The notes under the pieces were generated by a model. The model was given only the letters and a program-made list of their open reading frames with translations, did not search any database and had not been told where the DNA came from. From the NCBI GenBank assembly GCA_945873015.1, contig CAMCBY010000236.1, positions 1-6,645 of the forward strand: a stretch of DNA of 6,645 nt. The letters are read 5' to 3'. The stretch's first letter is position 1. Each line of letters begins with the position of its first letter. The stretch comes from Klebsiella pneumoniae (GTDB taxonomy: Bacteria; Pseudomonadota; Gammaproteobacteria; Ga0077536). Positions 1 through 6,070 of the stretch are shown piece by piece. A program made the translations under genes and the position numbers.

Positions 1-776
1 TCATCGTCGCCGTTGCCACCCTGCAGGCGATCTACACCCTTGCCACCATCGAGTACGTCGTTGCCATCCATGCCGCGCAGGGTATTGGCGGCGTCATTGC
101 CACGAATAAAATTGGCACCGCCGTTCCCGGTGCCGGCAATCGCCGCGCCGCCGGTGAGAATCAGTGATTCCTGAAAATTGCCTAGTACAAAGCTGACGGT
201 ACTCTGGACCTGATCTGTACCTTTGTCGTTCAGGGTCGGATTGATCTCGCGCGCATGGTCTACCACGTAGATATCATCGCCGGCGTCCCCCTGCAGGATA
301 TCAATGCCGGCGCCACCGATAAGCTGATCGTTGCCGATACCACCCTGCACGCGGTCGATGCCTTTGCCGCCGTCGAGTCTGTCATAGCCACCCAGGCCGC
401 GCAGGGTATTGGCGCCGTCATTGCCGTTGATGAAATTGGCCAGACTGTTGCCAGTGCCGTTGAGCGGTGCGTTACCGAACAGGGCCAGTTTTTCCTGCTG
501 CGCACCAAGCACGTAGCTGATAAGGGCGATGACTATGTCGCTGCCAGCGTCGCTCACGCCCTTGTCGATGTCGCCGAGGTGGTCAACGACGTAGGTATCG
601 TCGCCGAGGCCGCCGCGCAGGTCATCGTCGCCGGCCCCGCCGTCGAGATAGTCGTTGCCACCATTGCCGCGTAATACATCGTTGCCGCCGCCACCACGCA
701 AATCATCGGCCCTGTTGGTGCCGATGAGGGTGTCCGCCTGGTCCGTTCCAACTTTTTTGACCATCTCATCGCCCAT
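1..776 (-). CDS. RTX (hemolysin-type) calcium-binding repeat protein, N-terminal part, runs off left edge
   Basis: About 258 codons are visible with no stop before base 1, so the C-terminus is missing. The protein enters RTX nonapeptides almost at once (GGGGNDVLRG, GGNDYLDGG, GGIGNDQLIGG, GGNGDD), whose Asp and Gly residues bind Ca2+ in a parallel beta-roll. A longer unit is repeated: a DDxYVVD stretch, a strand ending SYVLG or SFVLG, a GTGN..ANFI segment, then NTLRG and DGGKG. The two copies are offset by 324 bp (108 residues). No N-terminal signal peptide is seen, which fits the family's usual type I secretion by a C-terminal signal; that export route is inferred. The start is uncertain. 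ATG at 776 has no clear ribosome binding site. In-frame GTG at 803 has AAGG six bases upstream and would add nine residues. An in-frame stop at 876-878 bounds the frame. An enzymatic or adhesive domain could lie in the missing part. Confidence 0.9.
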   Translation of the reverse strand, partial: MGDEMVKKVGTDQADTLIGTNRADDLRGGGGNDVLRGNGGNDYLDGGAGDDDLRGGLGDDTYVVDHLGDIDKGVSDAGSDIVIALISYVLGAQQEKLALFGNAPLNGTGNSLANFINGNDGANTLRGLGGYDRLDGGKGIDRVQGGIGNDQLIGGAGIDILQGDAGDDIYVVDHAREINPTLNDKGTDQVQSTVSFVLGNFQESLILTGGAAIAGTGNGGANFIRGNDAANTLRGMDGNDVLDGGKGVDRLQGGNGDD

Positions 777-865
777 CTGAAAACGCGCGCCGAAATAACG
801 CACAGGCGACCTTATACCGCGCCCTTCCCACACCTGCCATGACAAACCCCCGCATTCCGGGAATC

Positions 866-871
866 TGTCAA
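866..871 (-). promoter_or_regulatory. Possible -35 element (TTGACA) for the RTX gene
   Basis: The minus strand carries a perfect TTGACA consensus hexamer in the divergent spacer, about 90 bp upstream of the RTX ATG and about 63 bp upstream of the alternative GTG. No good -10 hexamer lies 16-18 bp downstream. The best TATA-like word, TATAAG at 816-811, is about 49 bp away and cannot pair with it. The position suits a promoter but the match is incomplete. No convincing sigma-70 promoter was found on the plus strand of the same spacer for the aminotransferase gene. Confidence 0.22.
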
Positions 872-919
872 TTGTTTACCAAACGACACCCATGACCAGG
901 AACTTTCGCGCACAGCCTA

Positions 920-977
920 CGCAAGGCCTGCGACGACGGCGTCGATGACCAATTGGGTATCATGAGCAGGCCTTGCG
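920..977. repeat. 12-bp perfect inverted repeat upstream of the aminotransferase gene
   Basis: Bases 920-931 (CGCAAGGCCTGC) are exactly complementary to 966-977 (GCAGGCCTTGCG), separated by 34 bases. Each arm also has an AGGCCT palindrome at its centre. The repeat ends 38 bp before the aminotransferase ATG. It could be a paired operator site or, if transcribed, the base of a leader stem-loop. The geometry is seen directly; any regulatory role is inference. Confidence 0.4.
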
Positions 978-1003
978 GCGGTCCTCCACCACCGCCCGTC
1001 ACT

Positions 1004-1008
1004 GGAGA
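1004..1008 (+). promoter_or_regulatory. Ribosome binding site (GGAGA) fixing the aminotransferase start
   Basis: GGAGA lies seven bases upstream of the ATG at 1016. This favours that ATG over the in-frame TTG at 953, whose 21-residue extension is proline- and glycine-rich and does not resemble the start of this family. Confidence 0.7.
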
Positions 1009-1015
1009 AATCACG

Positions 1016-2359
1016 ATGTCCGATAACACCTCGCATGAGTCCGCCAGCCCGCGGCCGGAACTCGAAGCGCTGTGGCTGCCTTTCACCCACAACCGTCATT
1101 TCAAGAAACATCCGCGCCTGGTCAGTGGCGCCGATGGCATGTACTACACCACCCCCGACGGGCGCCGGGTGCTCGATGGTTTGTCGGGGTTGTGGTGTTG
1201 TAATGCCGGTCATCGGCATCCGCACATCGTCGCGGCGGTCAAAGCGCAACTGGACGAACTCGATTACGCGGTGGCCTTTCAGGTGCAGCATCCCAAGGCC
1301 TTCGAACTGGCCAACGCTCTGACCGCCGCAGCACCGGGCGATCTGAATCATGTGTTCTTCACCAACTCCGGTTCCGAGGCGGTCGATACCGCGCTCAAGA
1401 TGGCGCTCGCCTATCACAAGGCGCGCGGCGATGGCGGCCGCTTTCGCCTCATCGGCCGCGCCAAGGGTTATCACGGCGTCGGTTTCGGTGGCATCTCGGT
1501 CGGTGGCATGAGTGCCAATCGTCGTGCGTTCGCCAGTGCGCTGCTGCCGGGTGTCGATCACCTGCCGCATACCCATGATCTGACGCAGATGGCCTACAGC
1601 CGCGGCCAACCACAGTGGGGCGCGCATCTCGCCGACGAATTGGAAAACATCGTTGCCCTGCACGATGCCTCGACCATCGCTGCTGTGATCGTTGAACCCA
1701 TGCAGGGCTCGGCCGGCGTGATCGTGCCGCCGCTCGGTTATCTCGAACGACTGCGCGCAATCTGCGACAAACACGGCATCCTGCTCATCTTCGACGAGGT
1801 GATCACCGGCTTCGGACGCATGGGTGAATTGTTTTCGCCGACGCGGCTGAACGTGATGCCCGACATCCTGACCTTCGCCAAGGGCATTACCAGCGGCATG
1901 GTGCCGCTCGGCGGCGCGCTGGTGCGCGACCATGTGTATGACGCGTTCATGCACGGGCCGGAACATCTGGTCGAGTTCTTTCACGGTTACACCTATTCCG
2001 GCCATCCGCTGGCCTGCGCCGCCGGCCTCGCGGCGCTCGAGGTGTATCGCGATGAGGATTTGTTTGCGCGCGCCCGCCAGCTTGAAGTCGTGCTGGCCGA
2101 CGCCGTGCACGACCTGCGCGGCGAACCGAATGTCATCGACATCCGCAATTTTGGTCTCGCTGCCGCGGTCGAACTCAGCCCCCACGCCGATGGCGTGTCG
2201 CTGCGCGCCATGGAAGTTTTTGACCGCTGTTTTGAGCAGGGCGTGATGCTGCGCTATACCAGCGATATTCTGGTGCTTGGTCCGGCCGCAACGGCGAGCG
2301 AAGATGAGCTCGGCATACTGGTCGATACCCTGCGCCAGGCGCTACGCGCGGCGCGCTGA
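1016..2359 (+). CDS. Beta-alanine (omega-amino acid):pyruvate aminotransferase, class III PLP enzyme
   Basis: At 447 aa this matches the usual length of omega-amino acid:pyruvate transaminases (about 448 aa; AptA/BauA type). The family moves the terminal amino group of beta-alanine or another omega-amine to pyruvate, giving L-alanine and an aldehyde such as malonate semialdehyde, in the cytosol. Visible landmarks in order: LWLPFTHNRHF near the N-terminus; LSGLWCCNAGH with the active-site Trp (W60); the phosphate-binding NSGSEA (117-122); Y152-H153 stacking on the PLP ring; DEVITGFGR with D260 for the pyridine nitrogen; the Schiff-base lysine K289 in FAKGITSG; the YTYSGHP segment (325-331); and R413, where the family has its carboxylate-binding arginine. 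The segments LHDASTIAAVIVEPMQGSAG and NVIDIRNFGL agree with my memory of the Pseudomonas putida enzyme. The next gene begins 56 bp downstream, so co-transcription is likely. No methylmalonate-semialdehyde dehydrogenase gene (mmsA/bauC type), its common neighbour, is present. The exact amine substrate is uncertain. Confidence 0.93.
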   Translation: MSDNTSHESASPRPELEALWLPFTHNRHFKKHPRLVSGADGMYYTTPDGRRVLDGLSGLWCCNAGHRHPHIVAAVKAQLDELDYAVAFQVQHPKAFELANALTAAAPGDLNHVFFTNSGSEAVDTALKMALAYHKARGDGGRFRLIGRAKGYHGVGFGGISVGGMSANRRAFASALLPGVDHLPHTHDLTQMAYSRGQPQWGAHLADELENIVALHDASTIAAVIVEPMQGSAGVIVPPLGYLERLRAICDKHGILLIFDEVITGFGRMGELFSPTRLNVMPDILTFAKGITSGMVPLGGALVRDHVYDAFMHGPEHLVEFFHGYTYSGHPLACAAGLAALEVYRDEDLFARARQLEVVLADAVHDLRGEPNVIDIRNFGLAAAVELSPHADGVSLRAMEVFDRCFEQGVMLRYTSDILVLGPAATASEDELGILVDTLRQALRAAR

Positions 2360-2404
2360 TTTTCTTCGCTGGATTCAATTTTCGCCCGACGATATTCATT
2401 GCAT

Positions 2405-2410
2405 GAGGAG
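2405..2410 (+). promoter_or_regulatory. Strong ribosome binding site (GAGGAG) for the SDR-fold gene
   Basis: GAGGAG is followed by five C residues and then the ATG at 2416. This supports that start and independent translation of the second gene of the putative operon. Confidence 0.7.
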
Positions 2411-2415
2411 CCCCC

Positions 2416-3096
2416 ATGACCCAACGACTGCTCGGCAAACGCGTGCTGGTGACGCAATGCCAGGACTACATGGGCCCGCCCACGATTGAGATCTTCCGCG
2501 AAGAAGGCGCGGTGGTGCTGGCCGATGATCGCGACCTGCGGGTGCCGGGCGCTTGCGAAGCGCTGGTCGCCGAGAGTGGTGAGGTGGATGTCCTCATCGC
2601 CAATCTGGCCGGCCCGACCTTCACCGGCATCGCCACCGCCGACTTGAGCGACGCGGACTTTGCTGCCACGTTTGATCTCATGGTGCACCCGCTGCATCGC
2701 CTGACGCGGGCCGTGCTGCCGCAGATGATTGCGCGCCGCGCCGGCAAGATAGTGGTGTTCGGCAGCGCCTCGGCTTTGAAGGGCATGAAAACCCTGGCCG
2801 CGTATTCAGCGGCGCGCGCGGCCCAGGTCGGCTACGTGCAATCAGTGGGCGTGGAAGTCGCGAGCCATAACGTGCAGGTCAATCTCATCGCGCAGAATTA
2901 TGTCGCGAACCCGTCGTACTATCCGCCGGAACTGACCAGCCGCGAGTCCTTTCAAGCCTCGCTGCGCCGCCAGGTGCCGGCCGGGCGCCTGGCCACTGCC
3001 CGTGAAGATGTGTTGTTTGCGCTGTTTCTCGCCAGCGAAGAAAGCAATTTCTTCACCGGCCAGGCGATCCCGTTCTGCGGGGGGTGGGTGCAGTGA
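2416..3096 (+). CDS. Atypical SDR-fold protein with halohydrin dehalogenase-type signature
   Basis: The 226-aa protein has a Rossmann-type SDR layout but lacks the TGxxxGxG cofactor loop. In that place it reads T13-QCQD-Y18-M19-G20-P, which fits T-X4-[F/Y]-X-G, the N-terminal halide-pocket motif of halohydrin dehalogenases. The catalytic region reads S117-X12-Y130-X3-R134, the Ser-Tyr-Arg triad of that family, with Arg replacing the SDR lysine. The C-terminal parts VQVNLIAQNYV and FCGGWVQ resemble my memory of HheG-type enzymes (NYM after VQVNAI; SGGWG at the end). Halohydrin dehalogenases convert vicinal halohydrins to epoxides and open epoxides with small anions, without NAD(P)H. The motifs are seen; the activity is inference, because unstudied SDR relatives can share Y-x3-R without being dehalogenases. 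The length suits the family (about 225-260 aa). The gene follows the aminotransferase by 56 bp, and its stop codon lies at the edge of a palindromic element. Confidence 0.85.
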   Translation: MTQRLLGKRVLVTQCQDYMGPPTIEIFREEGAVVLADDRDLRVPGACEALVAESGEVDVLIANLAGPTFTGIATADLSDADFAATFDLMVHPLHRLTRAVLPQMIARRAGKIVVFGSASALKGMKTLAAYSAARAAQVGYVQSVGVEVASHNVQVNLIAQNYVANPSYYPPELTSRESFQASLRRQVPAGRLATAREDVLFALFLASEESNFFTGQAIPFCGGWVQ

Positions 3097-3156
3097 AACT
3101 GGGGTCAGATCAGTCTTTTCCTGTTCGGAAAAAGCTGATCTGACCCCGCTATTCAC
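3093..3156. repeat. Palindromic GGGGTCAGATCAG hairpin element (REP/MITE-like)
   Basis: Left arm 3101-3113 (GGGGTCAGATCAG) is perfectly complementary to 3135-3147. After one unpaired T the stem continues with CTTTT (3115-3119) against AAAAG (3130-3134) and CC against GG, leaving a TGTTC loop. Outside the core, GTGAA (3093-3097) and TTCAC (3152-3156) are also complementary, so the symmetric unit covers about 64 bp and takes in the TGA stop of the preceding gene. There is no T-tract after the right arm, so this is not a standard intrinsic terminator. From memory, palindromes starting GGGGTCAGA are repeated in many proteobacterial genomes and sit near IS200-like tyrosine transposases. That makes a mobile short element likely, though only one copy is seen here. 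Confidence 0.7.
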
Positions 3157-3255
3157 GATATTCATTTCAGGGCGCAGGCGCTCGCGCCGCTACACCAGGC
3201 ACGTACCCCGCATGGCGGCCCGAGCTTGCTTGCCTTAACCTCACTTCAGCGGTAT

Positions 3256-5076
3256 ATGAAACCGCCCCCGGCCACACAACGTCCCCGCATGCCCGTAGTG
3301 CCGCTATCTCATCGCAACGCTCTGCCCAACGGCACGCAACTGCATTGGTACACCGTCGAGCGCGTGCTCGGCCAGGGTGCTTTCGGCATCACTTACCTTG
3401 CCACCGACAACAATCTGCATCGCCCGGTCGCAATCAAGGAATATCTGCCCGGCCAGCTCGCCCATCGGGAGCAGGACGGCTCGGTGCTCGCGCTCAGCGA
3501 TGAACTGCTGGAGGAATACGAGGCCGGGCTCAAACGCTTCATCTTCGAAGCGCGCACCCTGGCGCGCTTCGAACACCCGAATATCGTACGAGTACACAAC
3601 ATCTTCGAGGCCAATCGCAGCGCCTATATGGTCATGCAGTACGAGCAGGGTGAAGGCCTCGACCGCCTGCTGAAAAGCCGCGGCACCCTGACCGAGCGCG
3701 AGATCCTGCAGCTGCTGCATCCTTTGCTCGATGGTCTCGCGGCCATCCACGCCCACGGTTTCGTGCATCGCGATATCAAACCGGCCAATATCTTTGTGCG
3801 CACGGACGGCACGCCGGTGCTGCTCGATTTTGGCTCGGCGCGCGAAGCCATGAGCGGCGAAGCGCGCACCATCACCAATTTTGTCTCGCCGGGCTACGCG
3901 CCCATCGAACAATACGCCGGCAAGAGCGACCAGCAAGGGCCGTGGAGCGATATTTACGGTCTTGGCGCGACCATCTATCGCGCCATGACCGCGCGCACGC
4001 CCAACGACGCGGTGGAGCGTTCGCAGGCGCTCGCGCAGAACACCGAAGACAGCTACCAGGCCGGTGCCCATCACGCCAAACGCAGCTACACCACGCGCTT
4101 GTTGAACGCGGTCGACCACGCGCTTGCATTTCGAGTGCAGGACCGCCCGCAGACTATCGCCGCGTGGCGCGCCGAATTGCCGCCGCCGGTCGAAGCGGAA
4201 ATCGACACCGCTGATTGGGACAGTGCCACCGAGCCGACGGTCGCCATTGACATGGGTGCACCGACCATGGAGGTGACCATCGCCACCCACGCAGCGCAGG
4301 CACCGCGTGTGCCCTTGAGCGACGAGCGCGAAGGTAGTGCGCCCGCAGCCCGGCTCACCCTCGGTGCCACCGCGCGCGCGCGGCTGGCCCGTATCGAACG
4401 GCGCCATTACCTCTACGGTCTCGCCGCCCTGGTGCTGTCAGCTGTGCTGGTCGGCGCGTGGCTGGGGCAGGGCGTCATCGATGAACCGCGTGAGCTCTCG
4501 ACCGCGCCACCGACGCTACCCGCAGCGCCCGAAATACCGAGCGCCATCGTGCCGCCAGCGGCCCCTGTCACGGCACCCGCCGAGGCCGCTGCGCCTGAAG
4601 CTGTCAGCATGGCGGAACCATCGGCGCCGAGCGGCGCTGCCGCGACCGTCACCTCACCATCGGAACAGGTCGCGTTGTTGTTGTTCGGCGCGGGCAGCGA
4701 CGTCGCCGCACTGCGTCTCATGTCACCCTCTGGGCAGAACGCCTACGAAAAATATCGCGCCGTGTTGGCCATCGAGCCCGCTAATGATGAGGCGCTGAAA
4801 GGCCTGCACACGCTCTCCGACCGTTATCTCGCGTTGGCCTCCCGGGCGCTTGATGCGCAGCAGTTCGAACGCGCCACCGAATATGTCAACAACGCGGCGC
4901 GCGCGGCGCCCGCCAATCCGGCCTTGCCCCAGGCGCGCCTGGCACTCAGCGCGCGCCAACCAACGCGCAGTGATGCGAACCTGCCGGTCATCGCGCCGCG
5001 CCCGGGCGCACCGATAGTGGATAAATCATTCAAGGCGCCGAGCCCGCCGCCGGGCAGTGTGCGGAGTGATCGCTGA
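3256..5076 (+). CDS. Membrane-anchored Hanks-type serine/threonine protein kinase with proline/alanine-rich linker and repeat-like C-terminal region
   Basis: This 606-aa protein has an N-terminal cytoplasmic kinase domain (about residues 31-310) with a full set of catalytic motifs: glycine loop G39-Q-G-A-F-G44, VAIK lysine K61, HRDIKPAN (H171-N178, catalytic D173), metal-binding D191-F-G, P+1 segment SPGYAPIEQY from S211, and D232 in WSDIYGLG. The FGITYLA and VAIKEYLPG wording marks a common proteobacterial subfamily. One transmembrane helix follows (about 386-408), then an Ala/Pro-rich linker and a helical periplasmic part (about 460-560). In that part YEKYRAVLAIEPANDEALKG and QQFERATEYVNNAARAAPAN look like TPR-type repeats. 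The tail is proline-rich. It is therefore probably an inner-membrane signalling kinase; ligand and targets are unknown. ATG 3256 is chosen by fit. TTG 3226 (ten residues longer) and ATG 3289 are alternatives, and none has a strong ribosome binding site. No phosphatase or FHA-domain gene is adjacent in the window. Confidence 0.93.
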   Translation: MKPPPATQRPRMPVVPLSHRNALPNGTQLHWYTVERVLGQGAFGITYLATDNNLHRPVAIKEYLPGQLAHREQDGSVLALSDELLEEYEAGLKRFIFEARTLARFEHPNIVRVHNIFEANRSAYMVMQYEQGEGLDRLLKSRGTLTEREILQLLHPLLDGLAAIHAHGFVHRDIKPANIFVRTDGTPVLLDFGSAREAMSGEARTITNFVSPGYAPIEQYAGKSDQQGPWSDIYGLGATIYRAMTARTPNDAVERSQALAQNTEDSYQAGAHHAKRSYTTRLLNAVDHALAFRVQDRPQTIAAWRAELPPPVEAEIDTADWDSATEPTVAIDMGAPTMEVTIATHAAQAPRVPLSDEREGSAPAARLTLGATARARLARIERRHYLYGLAALVLSAVLVGAWLGQGVIDEPRELSTAPPTLPAAPEIPSAIVPPAAPVTAPAEAAAPEAVSMAEPSAPSGAAATVTSPSEQVALLLFGAGSDVAALRLMSPSGQNAYEKYRAVLAIEPANDEALKGLHTLSDRYLALASRALDAQQFERATEYVNNAARAAPANPALPQARLALSARQPTRSDANLPVIAPRPGAPIVDKSFKAPSPPPGSVRSDR

Positions 5077-5147
5077 GCCCCGATTCACCCTCCCCCTTTC
5101 GATAGCAAAACACAAAGCGCACGACGCACCACGCGCTGATCCTCGGA

Positions 5148-5153
5148 TATAGT
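5148..5153 (+). promoter_or_regulatory. Possible -10 box (TATAGT) upstream of the EthD gene
   Basis: TATAGT matches the sigma-70 -10 consensus at five of six bases and lies 57 bp before the EthD start codon, in a 133-bp spacer that is otherwise empty. No recognisable -35 hexamer sits 17 bp upstream. It would give the EthD-MaoC pair its own promoter, separate from the kinase gene. Confidence 0.25.
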
Positions 5154-5198
5154 CTCGCTACGACAGCCGCAGAGCCTGTCACTCGCTTAAGTCCAATC

Positions 5199-5206
5199 GG
5201 GAGGAG
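5199..5206 (+). promoter_or_regulatory. Strong ribosome binding site (GGGAGGAG) for the EthD gene
   Basis: The core GGAGG (5200-5204) is a full Shine-Dalgarno match and lies five bases before the ATG at 5210. It is the strongest ribosome binding site in the window and settles the start. Confidence 0.75.
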
Positions 5207-5209
5207 CCT

Positions 5210-5989
5210 ATGATTCGTTTAGAGTTCGTACTGCGTCGCAAGCCCGGCATGAGCCGCGCTGATTTCCAAGCCTACTGGCGTAACGTGCATGGGCCACTGG
5301 TGGCCCGTCACTCGACTACCTTGGGCATTCATCGTTATATCCAGCTCCACACCCTCGACGACCCGATAAACGACGCGCTGGCGGTCGCGCGCGGCGGCAT
5401 GGAGCCGGAGTACGACGGCGTCGCCGAGTTATGGTGGGAAAATCCCGAAGCGCTGGCGGTCGCCAACACCCCTGCCGGTGCAGCAGCGCTGAATGAACTT
5501 CTGCAAGACGAAAAGAATTTTATCGACCTGCCCAAATCGCCGATGTGGTTCGCCTACGAGCATCCGCAGGTCAACCCGTCGGAGTATGTCATCGCCCACG
5601 AACACGGCCCGCTGGTGAAGCTGTTTTTCTGTCTTCGCCACCTGCCCCATCAGTCGGTGGCAGAAGGTCAGCTCTACTGGCGCACCAACCACGGCCCCTT
5701 GATTCGCAGCGTTGCGCCCGGCTTCCGCATGCAGCGCTATCTGCAGGTGCATTACTGCGAAGACATTCCGGGTGTGAAGGCCATGAGCGACGCGCGTGGC
5801 ATCACCACGCCGCCCTACTCCGGCCATGCCGAAGCCTGGTTCAATCGCGGCGACCTCATGACCATGGCAAATATCCCCGAAGCCGCCGGCGCCATGCAGA
5901 TAGCGATTGCCGACGAAGCGAAGTTCATCGACTTCAAACGCTCGGCGATGTGGATAGGCAAGGAACGGGTGTTTATCGACCGCCGCTGA
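5210..5989 (+). CDS. Protein of two tandem EthD (dimeric alpha/beta-barrel) domains
   Basis: This 259-aa protein is an internal duplication. Each half has an opening beta strand, a YWRxxHGPL motif (Y22-W23, H27-G28-P29 and Y156-W157, H161-G162-P163, offset 134 residues), a RYIQLH or RYLQVH strand, a YDGVAELWW or YSGHAEAWF strand, an ANTPAG or ANIPEA helix region, and a closing KFIDF-type segment followed by an SPMW or SAMW strand. This is the ferredoxin-like fold of EthD proteins, first linked to ethyl tert-butyl ether degradation and often found in catabolic or polyketide clusters. Single-domain members dimerise; here one chain could form the pseudo-dimer, as inferred from the fold. Chemistry is not assigned in most of the family, so I give no reaction. 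No signal peptide is visible, so it is probably cytosolic. The MaoC gene starts 81 bp after its stop. Confidence 0.9.
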   Translation: MIRLEFVLRRKPGMSRADFQAYWRNVHGPLVARHSTTLGIHRYIQLHTLDDPINDALAVARGGMEPEYDGVAELWWENPEALAVANTPAGAAALNELLQDEKNFIDLPKSPMWFAYEHPQVNPSEYVIAHEHGPLVKLFFCLRHLPHQSVAEGQLYWRTNHGPLIRSVAPGFRMQRYLQVHYCEDIPGVKAMSDARGITTPPYSGHAEAWFNRGDLMTMANIPEAAGAMQIAIADEAKFIDFKRSAMWIGKERVFIDRR

Positions 5990-5998
5990 AACAAACCG

Positions 5999-6027
5999 TC
6001 GGAGGGTGCGCTGGCGCGCCCCTCCGA
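5999..6027 (+). terminator. GC-rich intercistronic hairpin after the EthD gene
   Basis: TCGGAGGG (5999-6006) pairs with CCCTCCGA (6020-6027). After one unpaired T, GCGC (6008-6011) pairs with GCGC (6016-6019), leaving a TGGC loop. The stem begins ten bases after the EthD stop codon. No T-run follows, so it is not a classical intrinsic terminator. It may reduce read-through or protect the 3' end of the EthD message and so set the expression ratio between the EthD and MaoC genes. Confidence 0.4.
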
Positions 6028-6070
6028 TGATTCCGAACCGGCGCATGCCCGACAGGACTCGATTTCGACT

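Noticed and set aside
255..674. 139-codon plus-strand open frame rich in Val and Ala
   Set aside because: It is the complement of the RTX repeats on the minus strand; its periodic composition comes from the GGxGxD coding repeats.
1..776. Repeated units on the left considered as a CRISPR array or non-coding tandem repeat
   Set aside because: The repeats are in frame, degenerate at the DNA level and encode RTX motifs; there are no spacers of uniform length.
838..840. Minus-strand ATG opening a 24-codon frame in front of the RTX gene
   Set aside because: The frame is short and featureless and runs out of frame into the RTX start; nothing supports it as a gene.
953..1015. Upstream TTG start that would lengthen the aminotransferase by 21 residues
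   Set aside because: The extension is rich in Pro and Gly and unlike the family, whereas ATG 1016 has a well-spaced GGAGA and gives the usual family length.
917..2185. 422-codon open frame on the minus strand opposite the aminotransferase gene
   Set aside because: It is antisense to a clearly identified enzyme, shows no recognisable domain, and is expected from codon bias in GC-rich DNA.
3101..3147. Hairpin read as an intrinsic terminator for the aminotransferase/SDR pair
   Set aside because: No run of T follows the right arm, and the symmetry extends beyond the stem, which suits a repeat element better. Some effect on transcription is still possible.
2389..3166. ACGATATTCATT occurs at 2389-2400 and again at 3155-3166, near both ends of the SDR-fold gene
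   Set aside because: One exact 12-base match is about what chance gives in a window of this size, and there is no longer flanking similarity to suggest a target-site duplication.
3304..4407. 367-codon open frame on the minus strand opposite the kinase gene
   Set aside because: It lies opposite the conserved kinase domain, has no family features, and is a codon-bias shadow.
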